A stretch of 42,801 nt of DNA from Candidatus Eiseniibacteriota bacterium (GTDB lineage: Bacteria > Joyebacterota > Joyebacteria > Joyebacterales > Joyebacteraceae), in assembly GCA_030613615.1 (NCBI GenBank), contig JAUWLR010000007.1, positions 1-42,801 of the forward strand, in the 5' to 3' direction. The notes under the pieces are model-generated. The model made no database searches. It was not told where the DNA came from and saw nothing but the letters and a program-made list of their open reading frames with translations. Shown piece by piece: positions 24,601-32,067 of the stretch. A program made the position numbers and the translations under genes. Numbering within the stretch: position 1 is the stretch's first letter; every line of letters starts with the position of its first letter.

Positions 24601-26007
24601 GCAGGAGCCGGAGGAAACAAGCAGTCCGTCCGTAACCCGGCCCCGGACCGACGGAGAGCCGAAGTCCCTCTCCCCGGCGATGAGCCGCGAGGCGTCCAGG
24701 TCGAAGGCCGCATTCAGATTCGACAGCCCCGGTGTCGTCCAGTCGAAGCTCGCCGTTCCACCGAGCGTGCCCGACACCCGCGTGTCACGCTCGGGAGCAA
24801 GCGCCGCCAGCCGGTCGAGCTCGAGCCCCTTGAACTCCGCCCGGCCCGAAAGACGTGGGAACTGCGTGTCGGCACCGGCGCCCGGGAACTCGACGGCCGC
24901 GGCTGCGGTAAGCGTACCGCCCATCCCCTCCGCGTGAAGCGACTTGGCCCTGATGGCTCCGGCGTCTCCGGCGAGGAGTGCGGTCAGAAGGTCGAGTTCC
25001 AGCAGGCCCACGGTGACGCTGTCGGCCCGCAGACTGCTTGAGTACGTCAGGTCCGCGAACGGACCCTCGATCTCGGATGTCAGTGTGAGATTCCCGGTGG
25101 CGTCCCGGAGGTTCTGCGATGCGGTCTCGGGAAGAAACGCCGCCAGCTGCGACAGGTCGTGTGTGGACTCGATCACGAGGTCGGCTGAGGGCCCGGTGCG
25201 GTAGTCCGAGGAGTCCTCGGCCTGGAGTGCCTCCGCGTGCGACTCCGCAGGCGGGACAGGTTGACCCGGGTCACGCAACCACACAGTTCCCGTGACCACG
25301 GCCTCGCCCACGCTCGTGCGAAGCGCAAACGACGACAGCTCGACGGCCTCGCCCGCCACGAATCGCACGCTGCCGTCGAACTCCCCCGTGATGGGTTCCC
25401 TGAGTCCGGGCATCTCGAGCGCCGCGGCGCCCCGAAGAACTGCATCGAGCTCCGCCGCCGTCCCGGACACGGTTCCGTCGGTCGGTCCCACCACCAGATC
25501 GAGACCGGAGACCGCGCTCCGTACGACCACCGTCACGTCCGCAAGCGCAATGTCGAAGCCCACTTCCCACGCGCCGCTTCCGGTGCTGTCGGAAGACGCC
25601 TCCTCGGCCCGTCCTCCTCCGAGCTGCGACCAGCCGAGCTGCTTCCCATCATCGTCGGTTGCAAAGAGGAGTTCGCCACCGCTGACTCGAACGTCGCTGA
25701 GCTCCACACGCTTCGAGCTCAGACTGACAGCGCCTGCCCGGACACCGATGCCCTCAACCACGAGAAGTCGCGTTCCGTCTTCTGTGGTGAGCCGCACGTC
25801 CTCGAAGGTGATCCCCCGAACGAGGCTTCCGCGCGTGGATCCAATGAAGAGCTCGACGCCCGAGTCGCCCGCCGCCATGGACCAGCCGATCGAGGCCGCC
25901 ATCCGCCCGCCGAACGGGGTCAGGAGCAAAACAGCCACCAGAATCGCGAGAACGATCCCGCTGGCTGCCAGAATGTACAGGAACGTGCGAAGCACCCGTT
26001 TCGACAA
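21637..26007 (-). CDS. tamB: TamB-like translocation/assembly protein (DUF490/AsmA-like)
   Basis: The protein has 1456 residues. A TTG start at 26007 is chosen because GGAGG lies 8 nt upstream and it opens a single N-terminal membrane anchor (LYILAASGIVLAILVAVLLL). A very long run of alternating beta-strands follows, with repeated phrases such as GTLSLTDGEIGGADL, ISGSVHADEGTFSYLDNDFEI and VTARLNGYLSEAVPEL. The last ~300 residues match the conserved TamB domain (FGDRLRVNYSTAVGHG, RFWLQTRTDPEGNHAVGLKLQIPFK). These proteins bridge the periplasm as a hydrophobic groove, working with TamA and in phospholipid transport to the outer membrane. It is preceded by its own promoter and followed by the overlapping tamA-like gene, the classic pairing. 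Confidence 0.93.
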   Translation of the reverse strand: MSKRVLRTFLYILAASGIVLAILVAVLLLTPFGGRMAASIGWSMAAGDSGVELFIGSTRGSLVRGITFEDVRLTTEDGTRLLVVEGIGVRAGAVSLSSKRVELSDVRVSGGELLFATDDDGKQLGWSQLGGGRAEEASSDSTGSGAWEVGFDIALADVTVVVRSAVSGLDLVVGPTDGTVSGTAAELDAVLRGAAALEMPGLREPITGEFDGSVRFVAGEAVELSSFALRTSVGEAVVTGTVWLRDPGQPVPPAESHAEALQAEDSSDYRTGPSADLVIESTHDLSQLAAFLPETASQNLRDATGNLTLTSEIEGPFADLTYSSSLRADSVTVGLLELDLLTALLAGDAGAIRAKSLHAEGMGGTLTAAAAVEFPGAGADTQFPRLSGRAEFKGLELDRLAALAPERDTRVSGTLGGTASFDWTTPGLSNLNAAFDLDASRLIAGERDFGSPSVRGRVTDGLLVSSGSCCGVSASAIGQLTDSRLQQVNLSAATSDLAVLAAAFGRDGLAGSGTIEVELTDIGSSLSLAATAEFPDLRYRHIQAGPVSVEASGLDGSYDLLYEAFDSTLLGRASLDPDGDYTASVRAHAFDLAAVLEDSLREAMSLAGLVTGTASVSGGLGGAYTVTGEISELDLAARRQNAALTAPFSFTASPDSIRLTEARLEGTFGEASVAGRLSTSDAIDIAMTFDGAELSELAELLPRPPDVPPRGQLAGSVLLAGTRDAPVFSADVRLREFEMAGFAVESATLEASGDSSDVVFYLTAESAGSGVLLVSGSAPVAPDSVTVLRFDSSREFGVSIWTEGFTLDAGESVLPQVRGEKRFRLDGSVLVTGAVDSLASINGSGQFAQLSAAFDLAEFTLADTVGFEVEGGVFRVDHLVIDVVRTHVLGDPDGGRLVLSSSVVPGGDVSLSVTAEDLDVGHVARALGYSSGSQFRGRLNAEAVVGGLPSDPRASFSWFVDSPRIADFGFDRAQGAGTLEAGVVKVETVEFLAGNRALRITGEVDVRSEVEGTLPGFDMSLTADGFRLKALTALPPELTSLEGRLDADLRVRGSSDGVSADGTLSLTDGEIGGADLAKPARHVALDLEVKGETVLLNHATAEFGDGSIDVSGLADLSSGLDDPTFFMTGQFKSPEFEIKNTLEGRVAGNIDWGGMLSRSVLRGHIVIEEMNVTRSVGISDFVGRGPTVTIVRRGDDPRSAIGLDLDVEIEDAIEVYSNVADLSLEGGASIGGTLAKPRISGSVHADEGTFSYLDNDFEIDALSVSFIDPVRRDPYVDLSGVAEVESRSGESYRVTARLNGYLSEAVPELDSTPSLSRPDIVSLLTFGDTFGTMTSGDPGSDSSGGAFSHLASTVFLSSAFGLAESTLERLLHLDRVAFEQEELAPGDASETETETSVTLGKKFGDRLRVNYSTAVGHGRNQRVEISYELAKRFWLQTRTDPEGNHAVGLKLQIPFK

Positions 26008-26030
26008 GAGCGTAACCTCCAGACAAGCTC

Positions 26031-26059
26031 AGTCTAGCAGGCCGAACGTCACGTTCCAA
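26031..26059 (-). promoter_or_regulatory. Sigma70-like promoter of the tamB-tamA unit
   Basis: TTGGAA (26059-26054) and TAGACT (26036-26031) on the minus strand are separated by 17 bp, with the TTG start of tamB 24 bp downstream. Each box matches consensus at four positions. Confidence 0.6.
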
Positions 26060-26066
26060 GTCCGAG

Positions 26067-26121
26067 GTACTCGCTGGGCGGTAGGTACGCGCTGGTGGGC
26101 AGGTGTGCGGTAGGTACGCGC
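26067..26121. repeat. Imperfect intergenic repeat, ~29-bp period
   Basis: GCGGTAGGTACGCGC occurs identically at 26078-26092 and 26107-26121. A degenerate partial copy (GGTACTCGCTGG) lies just before the first. It is noncoding and sits between the GH57 stop (26179) and the tamB promoter. The rest of this 171-bp gap shows no gene. Confidence 0.7.
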
Positions 26122-26178
26122 CGCGGGGGCGGATTCCCCGAAACGGGACCGTGAGAGTGCCCCCGGTGTGGAGTGCCT

Positions 26179-28236
26179 CTACTGGCCGTTCCCGCGGGGT
26201 CGGACCACGCGAACCGTGTAGGTTCCCGGTCCGCCATCCTCGACGAAGGCGAACTCAACACCCCACGTGTTCTCGTCGAAGGGACCGAGTGTCGTGGAAT
26301 AGCCGCTCAGGTTGGCCATGACGTCACCCCCCGGCTCCAGCGTCCGAGTGGCGCTCGTCTGCCAGCGGTCCAGGCTCCAGCGAACCGTCCCCGGGACGTC
26401 GGACATAATCCGCAGGAGCTGCCCCGGCTCCAGCGCGCGGACCGGCTCGTCCTTCGTCCAGAGCATCTGCTTACGCACGATGGGATCTTCGAGGAACTCG
26501 GGCGGTTCCTCCCCCAGGGAACGGTAGACGTTCTTCAGGTGCTCACGGAAGAGCAGGTCGAACGTCCAGTCGACCCCCTGCGGCAGAACGAAGTCGTCCC
26601 CGAACCACCAGAACCAGTCGCTTCCCTCCGCGGCGTAGAGCGACTCGTAGGCCTTAGGGTTCTCCTCGGGCGTCGCGCCCACTTCGTCCATGTGACCGCG
26701 GACCAATCCCAGAACCTCCCACGCCCGGTTCTCCTGCGGGGAACCGATCCAGATGTTGAGGTCGTTGCCGTGAGGCGAGCCCATCTCGTCGATCCAGCTG
26801 GCCGTGAAGAGCGGGGCAACGGAGTACTGTTCCGCCACCGGATGCGGGGAGACTCCCCGCGCGGGGTCGCCGTCGATGAACTCGGATGGCGTGACGGCCA
26901 CGAGATCGGGGTCGTCGTTGAGGCGCGAGTAGAGGCCCCTCAGGAACGCCCTGGCGTCGTTGCGGTACGAACCCCAGGCGTTCTCACCGTCCACCGCTAT
27001 CGTCAGGATCCTCTCCGACGGGGCCTCGACCCTGCGGGCGAACCCCTCGCGGATCCAGCCCAGGAACTCCTCGGCCGCCCGGTCGTAGTCGGCGTAGTCC
27101 TGCATGCTGAAGCCGATGTCGTCAGAGAGGCGCGTGTGCCTGAAGAAGACGCTGACCTGGCTGCCCTCATTGCCCACTAGATACGGCCTCAGGAGCACCT
27201 CGGGATCCTCGGTCTCGTAGCCGTGGTCTCCGGACTTCTCGAGCACGCCGCGGTCGGTCGCCATCCACCGGAACCCCGCGTCGTGCACCAGCTCCACGAT
27301 GTTCTCGCTGACAGAACCCTCGGACGGCCAGAGCCCTCTCGGTTCGCGTCCGAACCGCTCACGGAAGAAATCGGCGGCACCATCAAGCTGCGCCCTGGCA
27401 TCTTCCGGGTGACTGAAGCGTGGTGGAAGCGTCGCCCCCGCCGCGTCGATCGTGGCCAGGTCGGTGTCCACAAGCAGAGGCAGAATGGGATGGTAGAATG
27501 GTGAGACCGACACCTCGAGCTGCCCGTCCTCGACCAGCTGCCGGTGGATCGGCATGACGTTCCTCATGACCGCAAGCTGCTGTTCCAGGATGCGCAACAC
27601 GTCGTCGGTGTCGAACCCCCTGCCCTTCTCTATGAACTCCCGAATCGAGACCTCTTCCCCATTGTGCAGTCGCCACGGTTCGCCCCTCGCCTCCGGCGGG
27701 AACCACGCCAGATTGAACCACGCCTTGAGGTCGTCGATGTCAGAATCGGTGAACGGGCGGCACTCCCGCCGCATGCGCAGGAGCTCCGCGTAGCGCGGGT
27801 AGATCTCGACCTCGTGCCGCCAGTTGGCGTCGAAGAAGCGGGAGACGATGAAGTCCCTGTCGGCGTCGGTCAGGTGCTCAGTCGGTGTGAGGCAGAGTTC
27901 CATCCAGAGGTCGGTAGCGCCGTTTTCGGTGTAGTCATCCAGCTGGACGATCATCGACGGAACGAGGTTGATCGTCAGATGCACATTCGGGTAGTCGGCC
28001 ACCATCGCGGCCATGGAGTAGTAGTCGCGGACCGCGTGCAGGCGGACCCACGGGAGGAGATAGGCGCCCGTCGGATCTCCGTCCATGCCCATACGATAGA
28101 ACGGCTGGTGCTGGTGCCAGAGAAAAGCGACGGCCAGCCTGCCGTCGCGGTGACGCGGGGATCTCGCCTTCCTGGAGCTCGTACCATCGGCCTTCCCGCC
28201 GGGGCCCTCGCTGCGCTTCGCGTTCTTGTCTCTCAA
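26179..28236 (-). CDS. Glycoside hydrolase family 57 protein (alpha-amylase/glucanotransferase type)
   Basis: The protein has 685 residues from a TTG at 28236 that overlaps the upstream stop as TTGA, with GGGGGAG 8 nt before it; the longer ORF start lies inside the previous gene. After a basic, disordered N-terminus (~residues 1-30) come GH57 signatures: HQHQPFY (region 1), LWPSEGSVS with likely nucleophile Glu306, and IAVDGENAWGSY with likely acid Asp416. A C-terminal ~100-residue beta-domain (from about EPGQLLRIMSDVPG) is added beyond the catalytic core and may bind glucan. There is no signal peptide. It probably cleaves or transfers alpha-1,4-glucan chains in storage-glycogen turnover. It differs clearly from the adjacent GH57 branching enzyme, so the two should have separate activities; the exact specificity cannot be told. 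Confidence 0.92.
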   Translation of the reverse strand: MRDKNAKRSEGPGGKADGTSSRKARSPRHRDGRLAVAFLWHQHQPFYRMGMDGDPTGAYLLPWVRLHAVRDYYSMAAMVADYPNVHLTINLVPSMIVQLDDYTENGATDLWMELCLTPTEHLTDADRDFIVSRFFDANWRHEVEIYPRYAELLRMRRECRPFTDSDIDDLKAWFNLAWFPPEARGEPWRLHNGEEVSIREFIEKGRGFDTDDVLRILEQQLAVMRNVMPIHRQLVEDGQLEVSVSPFYHPILPLLVDTDLATIDAAGATLPPRFSHPEDARAQLDGAADFFRERFGREPRGLWPSEGSVSENIVELVHDAGFRWMATDRGVLEKSGDHGYETEDPEVLLRPYLVGNEGSQVSVFFRHTRLSDDIGFSMQDYADYDRAAEEFLGWIREGFARRVEAPSERILTIAVDGENAWGSYRNDARAFLRGLYSRLNDDPDLVAVTPSEFIDGDPARGVSPHPVAEQYSVAPLFTASWIDEMGSPHGNDLNIWIGSPQENRAWEVLGLVRGHMDEVGATPEENPKAYESLYAAEGSDWFWWFGDDFVLPQGVDWTFDLLFREHLKNVYRSLGEEPPEFLEDPIVRKQMLWTKDEPVRALEPGQLLRIMSDVPGTVRWSLDRWQTSATRTLEPGGDVMANLSGYSTTLGPFDENTWGVEFAFVEDGGPGTYTVRVVRPRGNGQ

Positions 28237-29861
28237 GCGGTCGTCTCCCCCGCGGCGTCCGGCGGCGCGGGAGGTCCGTCCTCCGCGTAGACGCGGTAGT
28301 CGAGCCACGGGAAGATACGGTCGCGCCACTCGATCTCGCTCAGGAACTTCTCGTCGACGCTGTTGGCCTTGATGTCCTCGTAGAGCTTCGTGAATCTCGA
28401 GACGTGTGCGCGCGTGCGCTTGTGGGCGTAGTCGGCCATGTCGCCGGTCTTCATGATGAAGGCCCAGTCGCTCGCCTGGGCGAGGAGGAACTCCCTGGCC
28501 GCCTGGTTGAGCGCGCGGAGCCGCAGGCCTTCAGCGTGGGGATGGGCCTTGGCCAGCTCGGTCATTCGCCTGGCGGCCCTGTGAAGATGGGAGTAGACGT
28601 AGTGATTTGTGGTGTTCAGCCAGACCTCGCTATACCCCCTGTAGCCCCAGCTGGAGTGGAACAGCGTCGCGGTCTGGAACGGCCCCTCACTCCCGATGTA
28701 GTCCATGGGCGTACAGGTTCGCACGGGGCCCTGAACCTCGTAGACCTTGCGGAAGAACGCCTCGAGCCACGCGGGTCCCTCGAACCACCAGTGTCCGAAG
28801 AGCTCAGCATCGTAGGGCGCGACCACGATCGGCCTCTTGCCCATTACTTCGTGGAGGTGCTCGATCTGGCGTTCGCGATTGAACACGAAGTTGGCGGCGT
28901 GCTCGACGACCCGCTCGCGCGCAACCTCCGGCTCGTAGAGTTCCTTATCATCGGTCTCGCCGGTGATTCTGTAGAACTTGAGCCCGAGCGCCTTACGAAT
29001 GCCGTCGTGACCCAGATACGGCCGTATGTAATCGTGGTCAAGCTCGTACGAGTAGTCCCTATAGAAGTCGCGGTAGTGAGGATCGCCCGGATAGCCCTCC
29101 TTGGAGCTCCAGACCTGCTTGGACGACTCGAAGTCGCGACCGAACACCGCCACACCCGCGGGCGTTATGACGGGCGAATACGGCCCGTATTTCGGTTTCG
29201 GAGCGGCGTGAAGCAGACCGTGGCCGTCCACGAACGTGTAGCGGATGCCCGCCTCTGCCAGATAGGCGTCGACGCCCGGGAAGTAGCCGCACTCGGGGAG
29301 CCAGATGCCGGCGGGCGCCTGCCCGAGCGAGTTCGTGTGGCTCTCGACCGCGAGTCGGATCTGGGCCCGGACGGCGGCCGGGAACTGTTCCATCAACGGC
29401 AGGTAGCCGTGGGTGGCGCCGCACGTGACCAGGTCCAGCTTGCCCGCGTCACGGAAGGTCCGGAAGGCCTGGACCAGGTCCAGTCCGTACTCCTCGGTGA
29501 AGATCCGCCTGCAGTCTGAGAAGAGGTCGTGGTACATCCCTGCGAGCGCTCGTAGACGAGGCTTGGACCGGTTCCTGTCCATCTCCTTCTCGGTGAGCTC
29601 GATCAGGCGGGAGATATGCGCTACGTACCGCTCCTGAAGCAGCGGGTCCTGGAGCATGGCAACGAGAGGCGGAGAGAGGGAAAGCGTCAGCCGGAAGTCA
29701 ATGCCGTCGTCCGTCAACCTCTGGAAGACGCGGATGAGTGGGATGTACGTTTCGGTGATCGCCTCGAAGAGCCAATCCTCTTCGAGGAAGCTCTTGTACT
29801 CCGGATGCCTGACGTAAGGCAGATGAGCATGCAGAACGAGGCTCAGGTAGCCCTTTTCCAT
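28233..29861 (-). CDS. GH57 1,4-alpha-glucan branching enzyme (DUF1957 type)
   Basis: The protein has 542 residues; the ATG follows GGGAG at 4 nt. The catalytic barrel begins directly with LSLVLHAHLPYVRHPEY. Nucleophile Glu190 sits in GIWLPECGYFPG and the acid Asp351 in APYDAELFGHWWFEGP. These correspond to the known pair of archaeal GH57 branching enzymes of this size (the Thermococcus TK1436 type). The C-terminal helical DUF1957 region follows (SSWGYRGYSEVWLN, DWAFIMKTGDMADYAH). It should create alpha-1,6 branches in glycogen in the cytoplasm. Its stop overlaps the start of the second GH57 gene. It follows the DUF4912 gene by 59 bp, and all three are probably one transcript. Confidence 0.94.
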   Translation of the reverse strand: MEKGYLSLVLHAHLPYVRHPEYKSFLEEDWLFEAITETYIPLIRVFQRLTDDGIDFRLTLSLSPPLVAMLQDPLLQERYVAHISRLIELTEKEMDRNRSKPRLRALAGMYHDLFSDCRRIFTEEYGLDLVQAFRTFRDAGKLDLVTCGATHGYLPLMEQFPAAVRAQIRLAVESHTNSLGQAPAGIWLPECGYFPGVDAYLAEAGIRYTFVDGHGLLHAAPKPKYGPYSPVITPAGVAVFGRDFESSKQVWSSKEGYPGDPHYRDFYRDYSYELDHDYIRPYLGHDGIRKALGLKFYRITGETDDKELYEPEVARERVVEHAANFVFNRERQIEHLHEVMGKRPIVVAPYDAELFGHWWFEGPAWLEAFFRKVYEVQGPVRTCTPMDYIGSEGPFQTATLFHSSWGYRGYSEVWLNTTNHYVYSHLHRAARRMTELAKAHPHAEGLRLRALNQAAREFLLAQASDWAFIMKTGDMADYAHKRTRAHVSRFTKLYEDIKANSVDEKFLSEIEWRDRIFPWLDYRVYAEDGPPAPPDAAGETTA

Positions 29862-29920
29862 GGTGCTCCCGTTGTGTCAGGGAATGAGCGGATCGCCGCC
29901 CGTGGCGCGCCTCGGGCTTC

Positions 29921-30916
29921 TCAACCCTGCCCCCATCCGCCGGAGCCCCATCCTCCGGAGCCGGATGTCGGCCCGCGCTCGGTGAGAGAGTAGATCTCCC
30001 CGAGCGACTCGAGTGTTACCCACTGCTCGTCGACCTCGGCCGACGGGCCGATGGGTGGAAGCGACACGCGGTTGGACCTGGCAATGACGAGGAACGACCC
30101 GTCCGGCAGGATCAGGCCGATGTCAATGCAGTAGTCGCTCTCCACGTGCGTGACGTTGATGTACCAGTCGCGCGCGCCGGGGGCGACGTCGATGTCGTGA
30201 TAACCGACCGGGTTCTCGGCGTCCACCCCGGTCACGTCGTACACGCGAAGAACCAGTCTGCTGTTGCGCAGCGTGTCTTCGCCCAGCCTGTTCAGAAGCT
30301 GGTCGTTGAGATCAGGAGAGAACTCCCAGTAGGCGAACAGCCAGTAGGGATCGCGCACCATCAGGGCTATGAGGTCCTCCCCGTGCGTCTCAGGAAACAT
30401 GAACCCGTCATCGATATCGGGGGCTTCCTGAACGCCCAGGTGGTACTTGCTGGCCTTGATTCTCTGCTCGCCCGCGGTGCGGTAGATGGAGAACGCCCGG
30501 CGCGTACGCGGTGAGAGCCCGCGGCCCACGTGATCCTCGCGACCGCCGGCGCGCTCCGAGGCCGGTTTCCTTCTGACCTTCGTCGCCCGAACCGGTTTCC
30601 CCGAGGCCTTCGTCGCTCTGGCCTTCGTCGCCCGGACCGGTTTCCTTCTGACCTTCGTCGCCCGGACTGGTTTCCCCGAGGCCTTCGTCGCGCCGGATGG
30701 TCTCTTCGTCGCCGCGGCAGGCTTGTCGGTCCGCCGAGCGGGCGCCTTGGACCGGGCGTTGCCGGACCCGGACGCAGCGAGCAGGTCGACCAGCCTGGTC
30801 TTCTTCAGGGCGGAGCAGTTCTTGAGGCCTGCGGCTTTCGCCAGCGCCCTCAGCTCCTGAACGGTCTTCCCGGATAGCTCGGTCTTCTTCACAACACACC
30901 CTGCGTTCTCTGCCAT
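29921..30916 (-). CDS. DUF4912 protein with Rho_N/SAP-like head and basic repeats
   Basis: The protein has 331 residues from ATG 30916; the ribosome site is weak (GTAGG), and a GTG eight codons in is an alternative. Residues ~12-48 form a Rho_N/SAP-like helix-turn-helix (VQELRALAKAAGLKN). Residues ~50-125 are a Lys/Arg/Ala/Pro-rich disordered stretch with an internal duplication of ATKASGKPVRATKVRRKP. Residues ~150-305 are the DUF4912 domain (LIALMVRDPYWLFAYWEF, RLVLRVYDVTG, DWYINV). The tail is Gly/Trp-rich (SGGWGSGGWGQG). DUF4912 has an Ig-like fold and is often encoded beside GH57 glycogen genes, as here, but its role is unknown. The basic head could bind nucleic acid or polyanions (inference). 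It is first in the GH57 transcript. Confidence 0.88.
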   Translation of the reverse strand: MAENAGCVVKKTELSGKTVQELRALAKAAGLKNCSALKKTRLVDLLAASGSGNARSKAPARRTDKPAAATKRPSGATKASGKPVRATKVRRKPVRATKARATKASGKPVRATKVRRKPASERAGGREDHVGRGLSPRTRRAFSIYRTAGEQRIKASKYHLGVQEAPDIDDGFMFPETHGEDLIALMVRDPYWLFAYWEFSPDLNDQLLNRLGEDTLRNSRLVLRVYDVTGVDAENPVGYHDIDVAPGARDWYINVTHVESDYCIDIGLILPDGSFLVIARSNRVSLPPIGPSAEVDEQWVTLESLGEIYSLTERGPTSGSGGWGSGGWGQG

Positions 30917-30974
30917 TGCCTACGCAAACATGCGCCCGCTGCGCGCGCGCCCACGAATCCCAGTCAATTGCCAC

Positions 30975-31003
30975 AGTATGTTCCGACACCCCGTCTCTGT
31001 CAA
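30975..31003 (-). promoter_or_regulatory. Consensus-like promoter of the DUF4912-GH57 operon
   Basis: A perfect TTGACA -35 (31003-30998) is followed 17 bp later by CATACT (30980-30975) on the minus strand, about 60 bp upstream of the DUF4912 start. No operator-like repeat is evident. Confidence 0.7.
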
Positions 31004-31077
31004 CCTGAACCCTCGATTCTTGCACGGTTCTGACAATCGGGGAATTCGGCCCGCGAGCCACCCAGGGCCCCGGGAGG

Positions 31078-31098
31078 GCAAACAGGCTCCGGGGCCTG
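31078..31098 (-). terminator. Weak hairpin after the radical SAM gene
   Basis: CAGGC-CCCGGA-GCCTG followed by TTTGCC reads on the minus strand shortly after the stop at 31108. The stem has only 5 bp, so it is a modest terminator candidate. Confidence 0.35.
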
Positions 31099-31107
31099 CC
31101 GACCGCG

Positions 31108-32067
31108 CTAGTCCGATGCTATCTCCGTGCCCGCAATCGGTGACAGATCCTCCGAATATTGCTGTACCCACCCGTTCTCGAGGCCTTCGTCCTCCAGCGC
31201 CTCCACCGCTTCGGCCCATTCCTCGCGGGTTATCCTCCGTGCCAGCTCCGGGAACTCGCGTGCGCGGCAGGCGGGGTAGTACTGGGCCATCAGACTCACG
31301 TACGTCTCGACTCCAAGCCTCCGGGCGATGAAGCGCATGGCCTCGCGAGTGCCCGCGTGCCCGTTCGGCAGAACGAGGTGTCTTACGATGAGCCCCCTCG
31401 TAGCGACGCCGTCGGCGTCCACCTTGAGGGCGCCTACCTGCCGGTGCATCTCGACGAGAGCCGCCCGGCTCACGGCGGTGTAGTCAGGTGTATCCGAGAA
31501 CTCCCTCGCCGCATCGTCTGAGGAGTACCGGATGTCCGAGAGGTAGATGTCGACGACCCCATCCAGAAGCCTGAGCGCGAACTCGGACTCGTACCCGGAA
31601 GTGTTCCAGACGAGCGGCAACGCCGCTCCCGCACGCCAGGCGAGCAGAAGCGACTCGAGCACGTGAGGGAGAAACTGCGTCGGGGAAACGTGGTTGACGT
31701 TGTGGCAACCTGCGTCGCTGAGCGCGCCCACCATGGCGGACAGTTCCTCGATCGTACGGTCGGTCCCCTCCCCCAGCTGGCTCATGTGGTAGTTCTGGCA
31801 GAAGCAGCACGACATCGTGCAGTGGCTCCAGAAGATGGTCCCGGAGCCGTGTGTGCCGGAGATCGGCGGCTCCTCGCCGGGGTGCGCCATGTGCCGGTAG
31901 ACTCTCGCGGTGGGCCCGGCGCCGCAGTAGCCGACCTCGCCCGCCAAACGGTCCACGCCGCACTCGCGCGGACATAGCCTGCACGCGCTGAGCGATTCCC
32001 GGGCGACCGCCGCCCGGCGCTCCAGTTCCCCGCTCTCAGCCAGCGAGACGAACATGGGAACGCTCAC
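31108..32067 (-). CDS. PflA-like radical SAM protein
   Basis: The protein has 319 residues from GTG 32067, which shares one base with the upstream stop (TAGTG); an ATG at 32055 is an alternative start. The radical SAM cluster motif is CTMSCCFC (Cys83-x3-Cys87-x2-Cys90). N-terminal to it is a second group of cysteines (Cys29, Cys32, Cys36 in CRLCPREC and Cys48), typical of the PflA-like group that includes YgiQ-unrelated AmmeMemo neighbours. Other family signs are GSGTIFWSHC, NVNHVSPTQF, VWNTSGYES and DIYLSDIRYS. It is expected to bind a 4Fe-4S cluster and S-adenosylmethionine. The substrate (protein or small molecule) is unknown. Its only operon partner is the unrecognised secreted protein upstream; no formate lyase-like target is nearby. 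Confidence 0.92.
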   Translation of the reverse strand: MSVPMFVSLAESGELERRAAVARESLSACRLCPRECGVDRLAGEVGYCGAGPTARVYRHMAHPGEEPPISGTHGSGTIFWSHCTMSCCFCQNYHMSQLGEGTDRTIEELSAMVGALSDAGCHNVNHVSPTQFLPHVLESLLLAWRAGAALPLVWNTSGYESEFALRLLDGVVDIYLSDIRYSSDDAAREFSDTPDYTAVSRAALVEMHRQVGALKVDADGVATRGLIVRHLVLPNGHAGTREAMRFIARRLGVETYVSLMAQYYPACRAREFPELARRITREEWAEAVEALEDEGLENGWVQQYSEDLSPIAGTEIASD

